Of a DNA stretch of 64,000 nucleotides, positions 33,490-46,260 are shown one piece after another. Source of the DNA: Diplolepis rosae (lineage: Eukaryota; Arthropoda; Insecta; Hymenoptera; Diplolepididae); assembly GCA_030998225.1 (NCBI GenBank), contig JAPYXD010000680.1, positions 13,888,001-13,952,000 on the forward strand, read 5' to 3'. Position 1 is the stretch's first letter; each line of letters begins with the position of its first letter. The position numbers and the translations under genes were made by a program. The notes below the pieces were generated by a model. It was not told the origin of the DNA, did no database searches, and was given only the letters and a program-made list of their open reading frames with translations.

Positions 33490-34330
33490 TTTCTTCACGA
33501 ATTAATTGTAACCAAATGAGATATTCAAATCTGTTGTTCAGTTTGAAAATGTTTAAAATCAAAATAGTATACATATAGTAAAAAGGCGTTTAAAGCATAT
33601 AAGTTTTTGTGGGGGAAATTTGTAATTTGTAAATAAACAAGATGTCTTTTTTGATGTTATGACAATTCAATTCATGAGATAATAATTATGACACGTATGC
33701 AATTATATTATAATTATAGTTATAGTTATACCAAGTTATAGTTCACCAAGATTCTAACTCTAGTGTTAATTGAGTTTCTAATTGTTTGTCAATATTTGTC
33801 ATGAGCAAATACTGTTCGTCTGATGGTGGCCTGGAATGCTAACTTTCCTTAACAGAGTGTGACACCCGGAAATAATTCTATTGACACGAGCGTTTTCCAG
33901 TAGTCGGTACTCAGTGTGACATTAGACGCCTTGGAGATGTCCCAAGAACTTCAGTTTTAGGCTTTTTGTTATAATATGAACGTTTCGTGTCCAAAAGAGG
34001 TCTTTGAAATAGGGAACATTCTCAGGATGAGGAAATGTCTGACATTAAATAAACTAAAATTGTCCTAATAATAGTCTAAGCATCACTTCGAAAAAAAGGT
34101 GTTTGACCGACTTAATTTCAAAGTACAGTTTTTTTTTTATAAATCGCATCTTTGGATGGTCCAAATTCATACCTTAAGTTTTCTAGAAAGTATCAATAGC
34201 CAAACCCATTTTTTTCGAAAAAGATGCAAAATTTGCGGACATTGTTCTTTCCAATGCATTCGAAGGTAAAATGTGACCTAAGAAAAATTAAAGTAGATTA
34301 AATTTCAATGTTAACGAAAGTTTAAATCCC
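33490..34330. other. no feature recognised
   Basis: Downstream of the linker-histone-like gene. TTATAATTATAGTTATAGTTATA near 33705-33730 is a short simple repeat; nothing else. Confidence 0.4.
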
Positions 34331-34334
34331 TAGC

Positions 34335-34845
34335 GAATTATCGGATTGAAATTCATTCCGAGTTAATCAGAAATATTCCGATTCATTCCGATATCTGTAT
34401 CCAAGCCAATGCGAATCATTCCGAACCAATCCGAAAAACGTTTTGGATCTCGTTTGATAAAAAATGGTCAAAAATCAATCCGACTTAATCCGATTAATTC
34501 CCAGAAACCAATCCGAATTAATCCGAACCAATCCGAAACCAAGTTTGCAATCCAATTCAATTCGAACCAATTCGAGCTCGCATTGATTCAAACCGAATTT
34601 TCAATCAGAATCAATCCGAATGAATCCATGGTCGAAATAATTCAGATTGATCTGGATTGAAAACTTGGTTTCGGATTAATCGAATTAAATCGGATTGATT
34701 TTTGACCGTTTTTCATCAAACGAGATCCAAAATATTTTTCGGATTGGTTCGGAATGATTCGCATTGGCTCGGATACAGATATCGGAATGAATCAGAATAG
34801 TTTTGATTGACTCAGAATAAATTTCAATCGGATACTTTCATCAGG
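34335..34845. mobile_element. foldback element built of AATCCGAAT words
   Basis: Arms of about 230 bp are inverted copies; ATTCCGATATCTGTATCC... is mirrored by GGATACAGATATCGGAAT. The whole element consists of imperfect TTAATCCGAA/TTCGGATTAA repeats. The 83-codon open frame across it is compositional. Confidence 0.7.
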
Positions 34846-35486
34846 GATATTTAATGTTTGAATGTCAATTGTTTTTCGTGGATTCGAGTCGACTGATTCC
34901 TTTCATGAAGTTATTGTGTTGTAGAGAGTTGTACCGCTTGTACCGATATCGTAAGTGTCAATTTGTTGAGAAAATTTATCAGTCTTAATTGTCTTAAAGT
35001 ATCACTGAAGAGAAAAATATTATAATTATACGATATAATTTTAGAAATTTATTATTCTTTAAGAACTGCTTATAATAAATTCTAATAAGAAGAATTAGAA
35101 TCTTCAATTAAAACACATTAACTGAAAAATTCTGGTCACAAAAACTTTTGATAGTTTATTTATTTCGAAATAAAAAATTTCAATTTATTCAAAAAATTTC
35201 ATTCAAATAAAACAGTTTAGGAAATAAGCATTTGGGCCAACTTTTTTTGTCTTACTTTCCATCCAATTTTTACTTAGTAATTAGAATTTTTTTAGTGCTC
35301 CTTTACGCGCTCTGAAACTTTTTAATTGAATTTGGTTTGAATTGAATTGCAAGAATTCATATAGTTTCCTTGTAAATGTAAATCTTGAACATTGTACACA
35401 AATAAAACTGTGCGCGCTTAGCATAATTATAATACATTTTTACCGATTTTAAATTTCGCGCATTATAAAGATATTAGTGGTGGGGG
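34846..35486. other. AT-rich sequence, no feature recognised
   Basis: No coding or repeat structure that I can support. Confidence 0.4.
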
Positions 35487-36618
35487 TTAACCCTTAAAAG
35501 GCCAAAATGGCATAAACGATACACCGGTCTTTGAGGCCGTGTAACTTATGCTATTCGCGACTGAAAAAATTGAGAGGGACATATTTGTGAAGTTCAAGAC
35601 GTGCCCTTTCCGATGGTGAATACGAAGTTGATCTAAAAAATTATTGATTATAAAAATATTCAGTTTAAAAAAAAAGCACGATTTTTTGGATCTTTTTTTT
35701 TTTTGAAAGCGAGTTTTGAAAGGTTTCCCGGTCTGTCAACGACCTGGAACATTTATAAACGGTGGAATAAATATCTGAACTTTAAGAAGGTGTGGTTCAG
35801 AGATTAATTTTTCACTTTTGTCTTTACAAAATGGCGCCCGAATTACAAAATTTTCATGAATAAATTCAGGATTTTTTTTGTCAGAAAATACGAACAAACC
35901 AAGGAAATTACTAAGAATGAAAAGTTCTTAGAATCACTCAAAGAATACGTCTGAATTTTTTCAAAACGTTTCGAGCAATTTTTTCTTGAAAGCAATAAAC
36001 TTATAGCGAAAATTACCAAGAATAAAAAGTTCTTAAAATTGGTCAGAGAATAGATACAAGTTTTTTCGGGTTGATTTGAGCAATTTTTTTATTTTGAAAA
36101 AATTATGCTATTTCAAAATTGAAAAATTGCTCGAAACGTTTTGAAAAAATTCAGACGTATTCTTTGAGTGATTCTAAGAACTTTTCATTATTAGTAATTT
36201 CCTTGGTTTGTTCGTATTTTCTGACAAAAAAAATCCTGAATTTATTCGTAAAAATTTTGTAATTCGGGTGCCATTTTGTAAAGACAAAAGAGAAAAATTA
36301 ATCTCTGAACCACACCTTCTTAAAGTTGAGACATTTATTCCACCGGTTATAAATGTTCCAGGTCGTTGACAGACCGGGAAACCTTTCAAAACTCGCTTTC
36401 AAAAAAAAAAAAGATCCAAAAAATCGTGCTTTTTTTTTAAACTGAATATTTTTATAATCAATAATTTTTTAGATCAACTTCGTATTCACCATCGGAAAGG
36501 GCACGTCTTGAACTTCACAAATATGTCCCTCTCAATTTTTTCAGTCGCGAATAGCATAAGTTACACGGCCTCAAAGACCGGTGTATCGTTTATGCCATTT
36601 TGGCCCTTTAAGGGTTAA
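35487..36618. mobile_element. 1.1 kb TTAA-flanked foldback (CCCTTAAA ends)
   Basis: TTAA at 35487-35490 and 36615-36618 with ends CCCTTAAAAGGCCAAAATGG / inverted. Arms of about 490 bp are near-identical inverted copies around a short, partly repeated centre. The TTAA target and CCCTT ends resemble piggyBac-type non-autonomous elements. No transposase. Confidence 0.75.
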
Positions 36619-36759
36619 AGAGGAGTGAATTCCGTCGTTATTAAGAGATTCTGCACAATCTCAAACTCTTATATCATAATAATTCAAATTAGATTCAAAT
36701 TTAAAGATTTCAATTTCTTCAAAAAAATTAATATTCTATCTTGAATAAGTTCTGAGTTG

Positions 36760-36979
36760 CTCTCTAAATCTGAATCAGTCAAATTTTCACTGATTGAATC
36801 AGTTATTGCCTTTTCACTGATTCATCAGTGAAAAAATATTTTTCACTGTCAAATCAGTCAATTTTCACTGAAATAATCAGTGAAATTTGACTGATTTACA
36901 GTAACCTCTTTTTAGCTATTTGAACCAGTCAAATTACACTGATAATCAGTAGATTTTGACTGATTCAAATTTAGAGAGT
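36760..36979. mobile_element. CAGTGAAA-family MITE, copy 5 (inverted orientation)
   Basis: CTCTCTAAATCTGAATCAGT to ATTTAGAGAGT, with ACAGTAACCTCTTTTTAGCT as the reverse complement of the motif in copies 1-4. Confidence 0.75.
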
Positions 36980-37054
36980 GCAAAATCTATCAATTTTGTG
37001 GTAAATCGTTGCACAGATGGAAACAAGTAGACTCAATTTGTAGTAGTTTCAAAA

Positions 37055-37605
37055 ATCAAACATGACCATTTTCGGCCTATTTTTAGGGGCAATGGAAATG
37101 GGTTCAGTTTTTAAAATATTTTGTTCTAGGATGATTCTACGTTAAAAATGCTAGGAAATAAAGTGAAGTATATAAAATCCTGCGTAAATTATAGAAACAG
37201 AGAATCACCTAGTCCCACTATTTTCAGATTTGTGATCTTTCAAAATTGCAGATTTTTATGCATAATTTGACAAAAGATTTAAAAGTCGGTTTCGTTGTAA
37301 ATAAATCGTTTTATATAAGTTATGAGTTATGACTTTAAGATTTGCACCCATTTTGTGCATAAGTATTAGCGTCATATTTCGACTCGGGTAGTCCTATGCC
37401 GCACCGACAGCAACCATGGCCATTTTTGAGCATAAAAAGCTGGAATTTTGAAAGGTCACAAAACCGGAAATAGTGGGATTTCATATACTTCACTTCATTT
37501 CCCAGCATCGCTAACGTAAAATTATCCTAGCACGAAATATTTTTAAAAACTGAACCCATGTCCATTTCCCATAAAAATAGGTCGTAAATGGACATGTTTG
37601 AGAGG
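37055..37605. mobile_element. foldback element
   Basis: Arms about 37055-37250 and 37435-37605 mirror each other: CATGACCATTTTCGGCCTAT against ATAGGTCGTAAATGGACATG, and AAATGGGTTCAGTTTTTAAA against TTTAAAAACTGAACCCAT. Centre unrelated. No TSD resolved. Confidence 0.6.
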
Positions 37606-37609
37606 TCTA

Positions 37610-38760
37610 AACTCATGACCCCTTAGACATAGGAGATTTGTATTTAAATATAAACAAGACAACTTTAATTTAGTTGAAATGCTTAATTTATTAACGAAGT
37701 AAGATTTTTATTATCCGTACACAGGCAATTTTTTTTAAATTGATGTTATTCTGCAAGGATTATAAAACATAGTTCAAAGACCAATTGAAATGCAAATTCA
37801 CAGGAAAGTCGTAAACAAGATTCGCCAGAGAACCGTGACATCATTTCTACATTTTGTATTGATGCAGAAAATATAATGATTGTTTATTTCTGTGTATTCA
37901 ATATATATATTGTATATTATTGACAATTTTAACATTGTGATATCAGAAAAGCTGTAAATAGTTAATCTGGTTTGAATTGCAAAAATAATTACACATTTCA
38001 TAAAAAAAATTACATATCAATGTTGTCAAAGAAATAAATATTTTTTCGGAGTGGACATAAAATTTTTATATAGGTACTCTATAAATGAAACACAGATTTT
38101 TTTCAACTTTATTTTTTAACATTTAGAATATTATTAAATCTATGTAATCTTAACTCTAAAAAAACAAATATTTTTAAATCATCACGAGTTTGTTAAAATG
38201 TTACATTACAAGTGAATATTTCTGAGAATTGTAATGTCTTCAAAATAATATAAAATCCATAGCAATCAATAATATATATATATTCACGATATTTAATTCG
38301 TAAACAATAATATAATAATCTCATCCCACATTAATATTTACTAAAATTAATTAATTAAAATTAATGGTAAGAAATTTTAATATTTGCGAAACCAGTTTGT
38401 TGTTTTCAAATGGTCTAGTTTTTGTTACATCTTAAAGTTAGCCCATTTTTAGATTTGAATTACATTTTTTATAGTGGTGGATAATAGACCCAAATTTTGA
38501 ATATTCACGTCAATGAAATACTAAAATATTGGATATTGAGGTAAGTCTGCGCTCAAGGCTGATGTATCTTTATCTTAAGAGAGTTTGCCAATTGGTTTCT
38601 TCTTGACTATCTCGAAAAAACAAAAAGCGTTTGTGCCAAGGTTTCTATTCATCAGTAAATTTCGAACAACATATGTACGTTTTAAATACTAAAAATTATA
38701 AATACTTCCAGTTATAATAAAAAGAATCGCGCTCGGTATTCTATGTTCTTTATATACAAA
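37610..38760. other. AT-rich sequence, no feature recognised
   Basis: Long AT-rich stretch with only small random frames. Confidence 0.4.
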
Positions 38761-39370
38761 TTAATGAATTTTTTTTCGAATTGAAATGAAAAAAGAAATT
38801 CCATTTATTTAAGGGTCTATCGGCCTTAAGAAACACATTCTCTTCCCAATAGTCGCGCTTCGCGCTCTAAAAAAAATATATAACTCCTATGAAAAAATGG
38901 TCAAGACGAAAGTTGTAGGTTTTTTTGATAAAAATAATTTTGTTTCTTGATATTGTTTCCATATCTGTTATATTTTGGCAAGAAAATTGAATTTTTTATT
39001 TTCATAAAAACGTGTTTGATGAATAAATAAAAAGATATGATTCTTTCGGAAGAATAATAAAAAGCTAACTTGTAGATCTCTTTAGAACGAGAAATTTTTC
39101 TTAAAATGTTTTTCGTATTCCGCATAGATTTGATGTAAAATAGAATTTTTCATTTTTAATAACGTTTTCACGTTACGTTATTTCACGATTAGAACGCGAA
39201 CCACGTCTTCGATCAAAAAATGGTCTAAAGTAAATTTGTATGCATTCTTGACATTAACCAGTTTTCTCACACAGGGGGTCTCAAAACTTAGAGATTTGAT
39301 AAAAGTTTGGAAAGTCATTTTTCAAATAAAACCAATACTTTCTCATATGATGAGAATGTAAAAATTGAAT
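38761..39370 (+). repeat. dispersed repeat with TCGGCCTTAAG and GGGGGTCTCAAAA modules, unit 1
   Basis: 38800-38880 matches 39845-39880 plus 40547-40600, with the TTAA MITE missing. 39285-39365 (GGGGGTCTCAAAACTTAGAG to CTCATATGATGAGAATGTAA) recurs at 44035-44110 and 44790-44865 and, inverted, at 45530-45610. Confidence 0.55.
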
Positions 39371-39840
39371 ATATTCAGGACTTTAAATAAAATGAAGAGC
39401 ATCGATTAATTCACAAATATTTAAATTTCAACAATGTCATATAAACACCAGTATACTAATATTTTATGCAATCAAAATAATATTCCACTAGGGAGAAATA
39501 ATTTTATATACAGGAAACTCACTGTTCTTTTCCATGGAAAAAATTGAGTTCTACGTTTTTACTCCAGGATTATTTTTTAAGCATGGCTTCAAACTATTTA
39601 TCATCTGCTATCGAAACGAAGGTCTCACTGTAATCGCGATTTAATGATCAGCCGACTATATTGAATGACCGTGAAAATGATTTCGCATTGTTATCAATTC
39701 GCGTTCGGTCTTATATTCTTCGCATACATTCAAGTTTATTTCTTGTAATTTGATACTGAAGCTCAAGTCAATTTTATAATACCGTATATGTGAAAAACAT
39801 TTTCTCAAAGTTACTAAATTTTTTTTTTATTTCAAATGAA
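39371..39840. other. no feature recognised
   Basis: AT-rich; nothing supported. Confidence 0.3.
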
Positions 39841-39875
39841 AAAGAAAATTCAATTTACTTAAGGCTCTATCGGCC

Positions 39876-40550
39876 TTAAGGTAGTTTTCATCCACGAAAA
39901 TTAGACCTCAGGCAAAAGTAGATAATTTTTCTTTCAAGAATAGCAATATTATTAGTGAAGGGCTATTTTGAAAGAGAAAAGATTATTTTACAAGAAAAAA
40001 ATTTGAAACACAGAAAAATAAATTTATTAATAAATTTTATTTTTGACCAAACTTTTTTTCTTATCGCTTCATACAAAATTTTAAAAAATTATGCGATTCT
40101 AATAAATCATGAATCATTTTTTCAGAGAAACGATTTCCCACAACTTCAGCGTTTCTGATTTTTAAAAATAAATTCTTTGATGGCTGAAACCATTAAAAAA
40201 ACATTTTCCAAGACGAAATTTTTATAAATAAATTGCTGAATTTAATAATAACTTATTCATTTTCGAAAATTGGAAATGGTTAAGTTGTAGGGAATATTTT
40301 TCTTGAAAAAGTGATTTGTACTTTATTAAAATCGCATAATTATTAAAAATTTGGTAAGAAGTAATAAGAAAAAAAGTTGGGGCAAAAATAAAATTTATTA
40401 ATAAAATTATCTTTTTGTATTTCAAATTTTTTTCATGGAAATTAATCTTTTCTCTTCCAATATGGCCCTTCAATAATAATATTGATATTATTGAAAGTAA
40501 AATTATCTATTTTGGCCTGAGGTTTAATTTTCGTGGATCATCTACCTTAA
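39876..40550. mobile_element. TTAA-flanked foldback MITE, copy 2
   Basis: Same family as 22078-22751: TTAAGGTAGT end, CACGAAAATTAGACCTCAGG in both arms. The flanks TATCGGCC/GGAACACAT with one TTAA correspond to the uninterrupted TATCGGCCTTAAGAAACACA at about 38820, a paralogous empty site that confirms the TTAA duplication. Confidence 0.8.
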
Positions 40551-40911
40551 GGAACACATACTCATGATAACACTCGCGCTTCGCGCGCGATTTTCTATAA
40601 ATATTTCTGTAACTTTCTAATGAATTACATGATTAAAATAATTAATTTTTTTCCAAATATCACAAAAAGGAAACAGAATCGTAGACTTTATTCAAACAAA
40701 CGATTTTGCATTTCTATGCTTATTCCGTATCTCATATTTTGGTTGAAAATGGAATTTTGTATTTTCAATAGTTTTTTTTGTCAGTCAAAACATAAAATAT
40801 ACATCTTGGCAAAAAATGCCCCAATGAGAATTTGTAGATCTCATCCAGGCGAATAATTTTCCATCCTAACGTTTTTTTCGTACCCCATATATTTTGTTTA
40901 AAAAATTAAAT

Positions 40912-41242
40912 TTTTGAATTTTAATCGCATTTTTCTAAAAATGAAACGAAAAATATACATTTTATCAAAAACTGTAACGGAAAAAATTAGTAGACCTTAT
41001 TGAAACGAACAATTTTGCATGATTAAGTTCTTTTCGTATTTCACATATTATGGTTAGAAACTTGAATTTTCGATTTTCAATCGAATTTTTTAGAATTAAA
41101 AAGAAAAATATACATCTTATAAAAAAATTTAGCGATTCAAATGTGTAGATCATTATGTAATAAACAATTTTGTATCATATCCTTTTCTTTATGTAGTATA
41201 ATTTAACTGGAAAATTGAATTTAGATATTGTCTTTTTTCAAG
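40912..41242 (+). repeat. dispersed repeat, left member of an inverted pair with 45925-46255
   Basis: Matches the reverse complement of 45925-46255 over about 330 bp. Chance open frames on both copies translate to nearly the same peptide, which reflects DNA homology and not a gene. Confidence 0.65.
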
Positions 41243-41378
41243 TTCCAACATACTGTAACTTTCCTAACTTACGTTTAATCGAAGAATGCTATTAAGATAA
41301 TTACTTAAGATTTTTGAGCACTGCGCAGAAAGAAATTTGATGGCCAAATGTATTACGTTTTGTGAGAAGAAGTACTTT

Positions 41379-43736
41379 TTAACCCATTAACGCCTAAACG
41401 GACGTTTTTTCCTGAAAACTTTCCGGCCATAAAAAAATTATGTAGAAAGTTTATAAAAAATCCGAAGGTTTTTCTGAAGTCGAATTTCATCTTCTTTGAG
41501 AATCTCGCCCTAATTTTTCGATAAAAGGTAAGCCTTAATTGTTATTAACAATTTTATTTTAAAGAAAGGAAATTATCGAGATCGATCACTTTTAAAACCA
41601 ACGAAACACATGGAAATCGAATTCCAAGAACCGCAGAAATCGTTTTTCTCGCGTCCATAGAACTCGAAGTTCACTTTCTGTTCGTTAACATTGCGCAGAT
41701 GGCGCTTTCTGACACAGCTTTACGCGATTTATAATTTATCTGATTTTGACATTTGACCATAATGATGTAAAAAGTTCATAGTATGACTGGAAAATGTGTA
41801 CTCGGGGGTTTCTAGGATCACTGATCACGAATTTAAAGTTATTATTGAAAAATTATATTGTTTCAGCAATTTGTTTAAACAAACTACGTCTCTGTTCAAC
41901 TTTTATCCAAGCTGCAACCGAACTTATTTTTTTGAAAACTAAATCTCATGATAACACCTAGTTAACAAACAGCAAGTGAACTTCGAGTTCTATACACGGA
42001 GAAAAATAGTTGAAGTAATTTTACTCAACTCTGTCGATTAAACTTGGGACATAAGGACATTTGAACATCTATTAAATCCTAGTCGGGTAAAATGAATTTG
42101 ATATATACCTAATTCACCCAAAGTGAATAACAATAAACGTTACATAGGGAATAGTAAGGAGTTGAGTAAAACGTTATCGACGACAGAGCACCAACATGCG
42201 TCAGTGGCTTAACATGAAATGTATAAGTATATCACCGACGCTTGAGGTGCTTCAAACCGTAGTTGGGTAAAATGAGCATCGGGCGTATTATTTGAACTGG
42301 CAATGGTATGCTTCTCTCAAATAAAAAGAAAATTCTTACCTCGAGCCTGCCAATAGTCATCCGGTATATACATAAACAACTTACAAATACATTCACACCA
42401 TTCGAACGTAGCCAATCATATTTCAAATTACAAATACACTTAAACAAATAACCTTACATATATAAACCTAACAACTACACTTATATATAGTACGATACGC
42501 TTTCGTCGAATCACGCACACGCTCGCTTACAATGCTGAGATATAAAATTTGGAACTTTCTTATATAGTGACTGCATGAGTTATTCAGAGCTTGTGAGAGT
42601 AAAAGCCGTCAATAAAATTTTTTAGCCTTACTCAAGTAAAAATAAATCAACTTTTTTCATAAATGATTAATAAAATATTTTTAAAAATTAATATAATTAA
42701 TCAATTATTATGACTATGATTATTGATATATATAATATAATTATTAAATTACATTTAGTATAGATTTTTATTGTAACGACGTATGAAGTTTAGTGAAATT
42801 AAATATTCAAATATACATTAAAAAATTGCATTATTATTAAGAAGTATCTTGCATAAAAACATTTAAAAGAAGGTTCTATTATTTTCTGTGTTTTATATTT
42901 TCAAAATATGGGTTTTACATTTGCGAATTCCAAATTATTATTCTGCCTGAGTAATTTATGTGATATTTCATATTTTATGTAATACACTTGTCGACTTTTT
43001 TCTTTACATTTTCATAATATCAATTTAATTTTAAGAATTTAAGCTCTTGAAATTAAAAATTTTTTATGTGTGCCCAAGGCGCAGATTACTTTCATCCGTT
43101 CCTGCGTGAATAGATGTAGCTGTTGGAATAAATCTTGCGATTCACGGTTTACTCAACTCTCGATTGAAGCGTAGAGTAGAATGAACGGAAAGCTCTACTA
43201 TTTTTGTGATTTAATAAAAGATTGGTTTTTTATAGTTATACTACGAGTAATAATATATATATTTAAAAATTTTTAATGCACGCTTTCATACTTCACCCTA
43301 CACTTCTGAATTTTACTCAACTTTGATTCATTTTCGAACATTTAATATATCACAAATGAATACAGTGATACTAAATAACCTCTAACTTGTCCTTATGTCC
43401 CAAATTTGATCGGAAGTTGAGTAAAATTACTTTAACTATTTTTCTCCGTGTATGGACGCGAGAAAAACGATTTCTGCGGTTCTTGGAATTCGATTTCCAT
43501 GTGTTTCGTTGGTTTTAAAAGTGATCGATCTCGATAATTTCACTTTTTTAAAAATAAAATTGTGAATAAAAATGAAGGCTTACCTTTTATCGAAAAATTA
43601 GGGCGAGATTCTCAAAGAAGATGAAATTCGACTTCAGAAAAACCTTCGCTGGATTTTTTATAAACTTTCTACATAATTTTTTTTATGGCCGGAAAGTTTT
43701 CAGGAAAAAACGTCCGTTCAGACGTTAATGGGTTAA
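41379..43736. mobile_element. TTAA-flanked foldback (CCCATTAACG ends) containing a nested TA element
   Basis: TTAA at 41379-41382 and 43733-43736; termini CCCATTAACGCC... / inverted. Arms run about 41383-41680 and 43455-43732, with ATCGTTTTTCTCGCGTCCAT mirrored. A second short inverted pair (GAACTCGAAGTTCACTT) frames the centre. The element is split by the insertion at 41995-43450. Without it the foldback would be about 900 bp. Confidence 0.75.
41995..43450. mobile_element. 1.46 kb TA element (CACGGAGAAAAATAG ends), nested
   Basis: CACGGAGAAAAATAGTTGAAG at 41995 and its inverted form at 43450, flanked by TA. Internal termini share AATTTTACTCAAC and GGGACATAAGGACA. No transposase frame. A truncated relative is at 14819-15115; shorter elements at 28219 and 28872 share the outermost bases. 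Confidence 0.7.
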
Positions 43737-43740
43737 GAGA

Positions 43741-44110
43741 GTAAACCAGAACTATTGTAAAAAGTTGTTTATAATGGTAAAGTTTATTGTGTCTGTCTGA
43801 TATTTGAGTCTAATAATGAGAATAATATGAGATACATATTATTATTACCAAATCTTCTGATGAAAATATACGTCATGTAAATTTCTTAATTTTGGTTTAA
43901 TCGAAAAATGTTAATAGGATAATTAGTACAGATTTATGAGCACTATCAGAAATCAGTATTGGAATTTTGGATTATTCCAAAAAATTTTTTTCAAAAACAC
44001 AAAAAATGCTTTTTCTGACTCAGGGGATCTCAAAACGTAAAGATTTGATAAAAATTCCGAAAGTGATTTTTCAGAAAAAACCAATACCTTCTCATATCAT
44101 GAGAATGTAA
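43741..44110 (+). repeat. dispersed repeat with CTCAAAACGTAAAGATTTG module, unit 2
   Basis: The GATCTCAAAACGTAAAGATT to ATCATGAGAATGTAA module is shared with 39285, 44790 and the inverted copy at 45530-45610. It sits just right of the TTAA foldback, as does the matching sequence left of it at 41261-41350. Confidence 0.5.
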
Positions 44111-44120
44111 TAGTACATTT

Positions 44121-44260
44121 CATAGCGCCTCCTTTGAAAATCCGATTTTCGGTACCTGTAGAGCGGGTTGAAACTACGATTTTCAACCCTAGGGTTGAAA
44201 GTCGCTGTTTCAACCCGCTCTACAGGTACCGAAAATCGGATATTCAAAGGGGGAGCTATG
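44121..44260. repeat. near-perfect 140-bp palindrome
   Basis: Arms run from CATAGCGCC to the centre CAACCCTAGGGTTG and back to GGAGCTATG, with GTACCTGTAGAGCGGGTTG mirrored almost exactly. It would form a cruciform or RNA hairpin. A degraded relative is at 16360-16480. Confidence 0.75.
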
Positions 44261-44679
44261 AAAAATTTTTTTTCATTGCATCATTTCGCAGTGCCACTGT
44301 TGATCTTCATTTCTCCTTGTCGGTTCTCTTCATTTTTTTGTTAAGTGACAAACATTTTAGCCGAAAAAACCTACCTAAATAGGTCCGACCGAGGGGACAT
44401 TGAACGTACGACCTATGACTTTTAACGCACCTTCGTCCTACAACTAATTTACGTTTATAATATTTATAATATTCCGTAAATGCGTGAAAGTAATATTTGA
44501 ACCTATGAAATGTCTTATAATGTAAACGCGAAAGATATACATACATATTTTTAAAGGTATATTTTGTCCAAAAAAAGTTCGCATATAAATTTTCAATTTT
44601 TACCATCATTCTTGGTGATATTTCATGAAACGTGTTATATCAATTAGCATATTTTTAGGACTAACTGACAGAAATTCCT

Positions 44680-46260
44680 AATGGTTCTGGTTTATCGTCA
44701 AAAATGATACTTTCAACAATCAAATTTCTATCCGTGTACAGACAGAAAAGACAGACAGACACTTTTGTAAAAACCGTTTTTTCTTACTCAGGGAGTCTCA
44801 AAACGTAAAGATTTGATGAAAATTTTAAAATTGATTTTTCAAATGAAACCAATACCATCTCAATGTTGAAAAAAATCATTTTTTTTACTTGCGTGTCATG
44901 AAGTGGATTTTATTTATCCGTGCAGAGCAAATATAATCTATTTTCTGACCCCCTGGTAGAAAAAAAATCGTGTGTGACAGGGAAAAACATTATCTATCGA
45001 TAAAAAAATCAGCATCACCTTATCTACTTCTTAGATTCGTACAGGTTAATTGTTTATTAATTTGTCTATAAGGCCATAAGTCATAAACTAACAAACTTCC
45101 AGACTCCAGGTTTTGCACACATAATTGTCAATAATAAGAAGTATTCGGACGTTGTTGAACGGCGCGATATGAGTAAACAAAGCCTTTGAATGATTGTTTA
45201 TTTAAACGTCATAAACATTATCTATTTTTATTCATAATTTTTAACCTAAATAATATTTTTTCACCGTCGGTATCTAGTTTTGTATGGTTTTTTATGAGGA
45301 AACAAAAGTTATTAAACTATTTCCGATAAAATGAAAAGAATCAAAGATATAAGCGAAAAACGTGAAATTTCATTAAAAAATTATAAATAACCGTAATTTA
45401 AACAATGACGTCCATCGATTTGACACCACGGGAAAAGATATGTTGTTCCACTTATTTTTTGACGCCTAAACTCAATTTTTCAGCCTGCTTCAAGAAAACA
45501 TCGCGAAAGGCTGTTTTTACATTCTCATCATGGATGAGAAGGTATTGGTTTTATATGAAAAATGACTTTCGAAATTTTCATCAAATCTTTACGTTTTGAG
45601 ACCCCCTGAGTCAGAAAAAACGGTTTTTACGAAAGTGTCTGTCTGTCTATAGTAGGTTGTGTGCTGCACAACTCTCGATAGAATTATCAGATTGAATTGA
45701 GCTTTGGTACACTTTATCGGGGCCGAAAAAGTAAGAACAAGTTCGTTAACCAGCCACATCCAATCAAAATTGAGGGATTGAGCACTACTTTTGTGTTTTT
45801 GAAAATAACTTTTTGGAAAAATCCAAAATTCCAATCCTGGTTTTTGATAGTGCTCATAAATCTCTACAAATTATCCTTTTAACATTTTTTGATTAAATCA
45901 AAATTAGAAATGTTACAGCATATTAAAACTTGAAAAAAGTCAATATCAAAATTCCATTTTCCATTTAAATTATACGAGATACGAAAAAACGTTATAATAC
46001 AATATTATTTTCTACATAATGATCTACACATTTGAGTCGCTAAATTTTTTTACAAGATGTATATTTTTCTTTTTAATTCAAAAAAATTCGATTGAAAATC
46101 GAAAATTCAAGTTTCTAACCATAATATGTGAAATACGAAAGAAACGTAAGAATACAAAGTTGTTCGTTTCAATAAGATCTACTAATTTTGTCTCACAGTT
46201 TCTGAAAAAACATATATTTTCACGAGTGGACGAAGGCGTTTATTTTTTAAGAAAACGATT
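44680..46260. repeat. dispersed repeat units 3 and 4 (one inverted)
   Basis: 44790-44865 and 45530-45610 carry the GTCTCAAAACGT module in opposite orientations, each next to a GACAGACAGACAC / GTGTCTGTCTGTC microsatellite. 45925-46255 is the inverted copy of 40912-41242. Open frames here are by-products. Confidence 0.5.

Noticed and set aside
40965..41153. Conserved 62-codon peptide shared with 46019-46270
   Set aside because: The similarity comes from an inverted DNA repeat of about 330 bp, is equally strong outside the frame, and has no start context.
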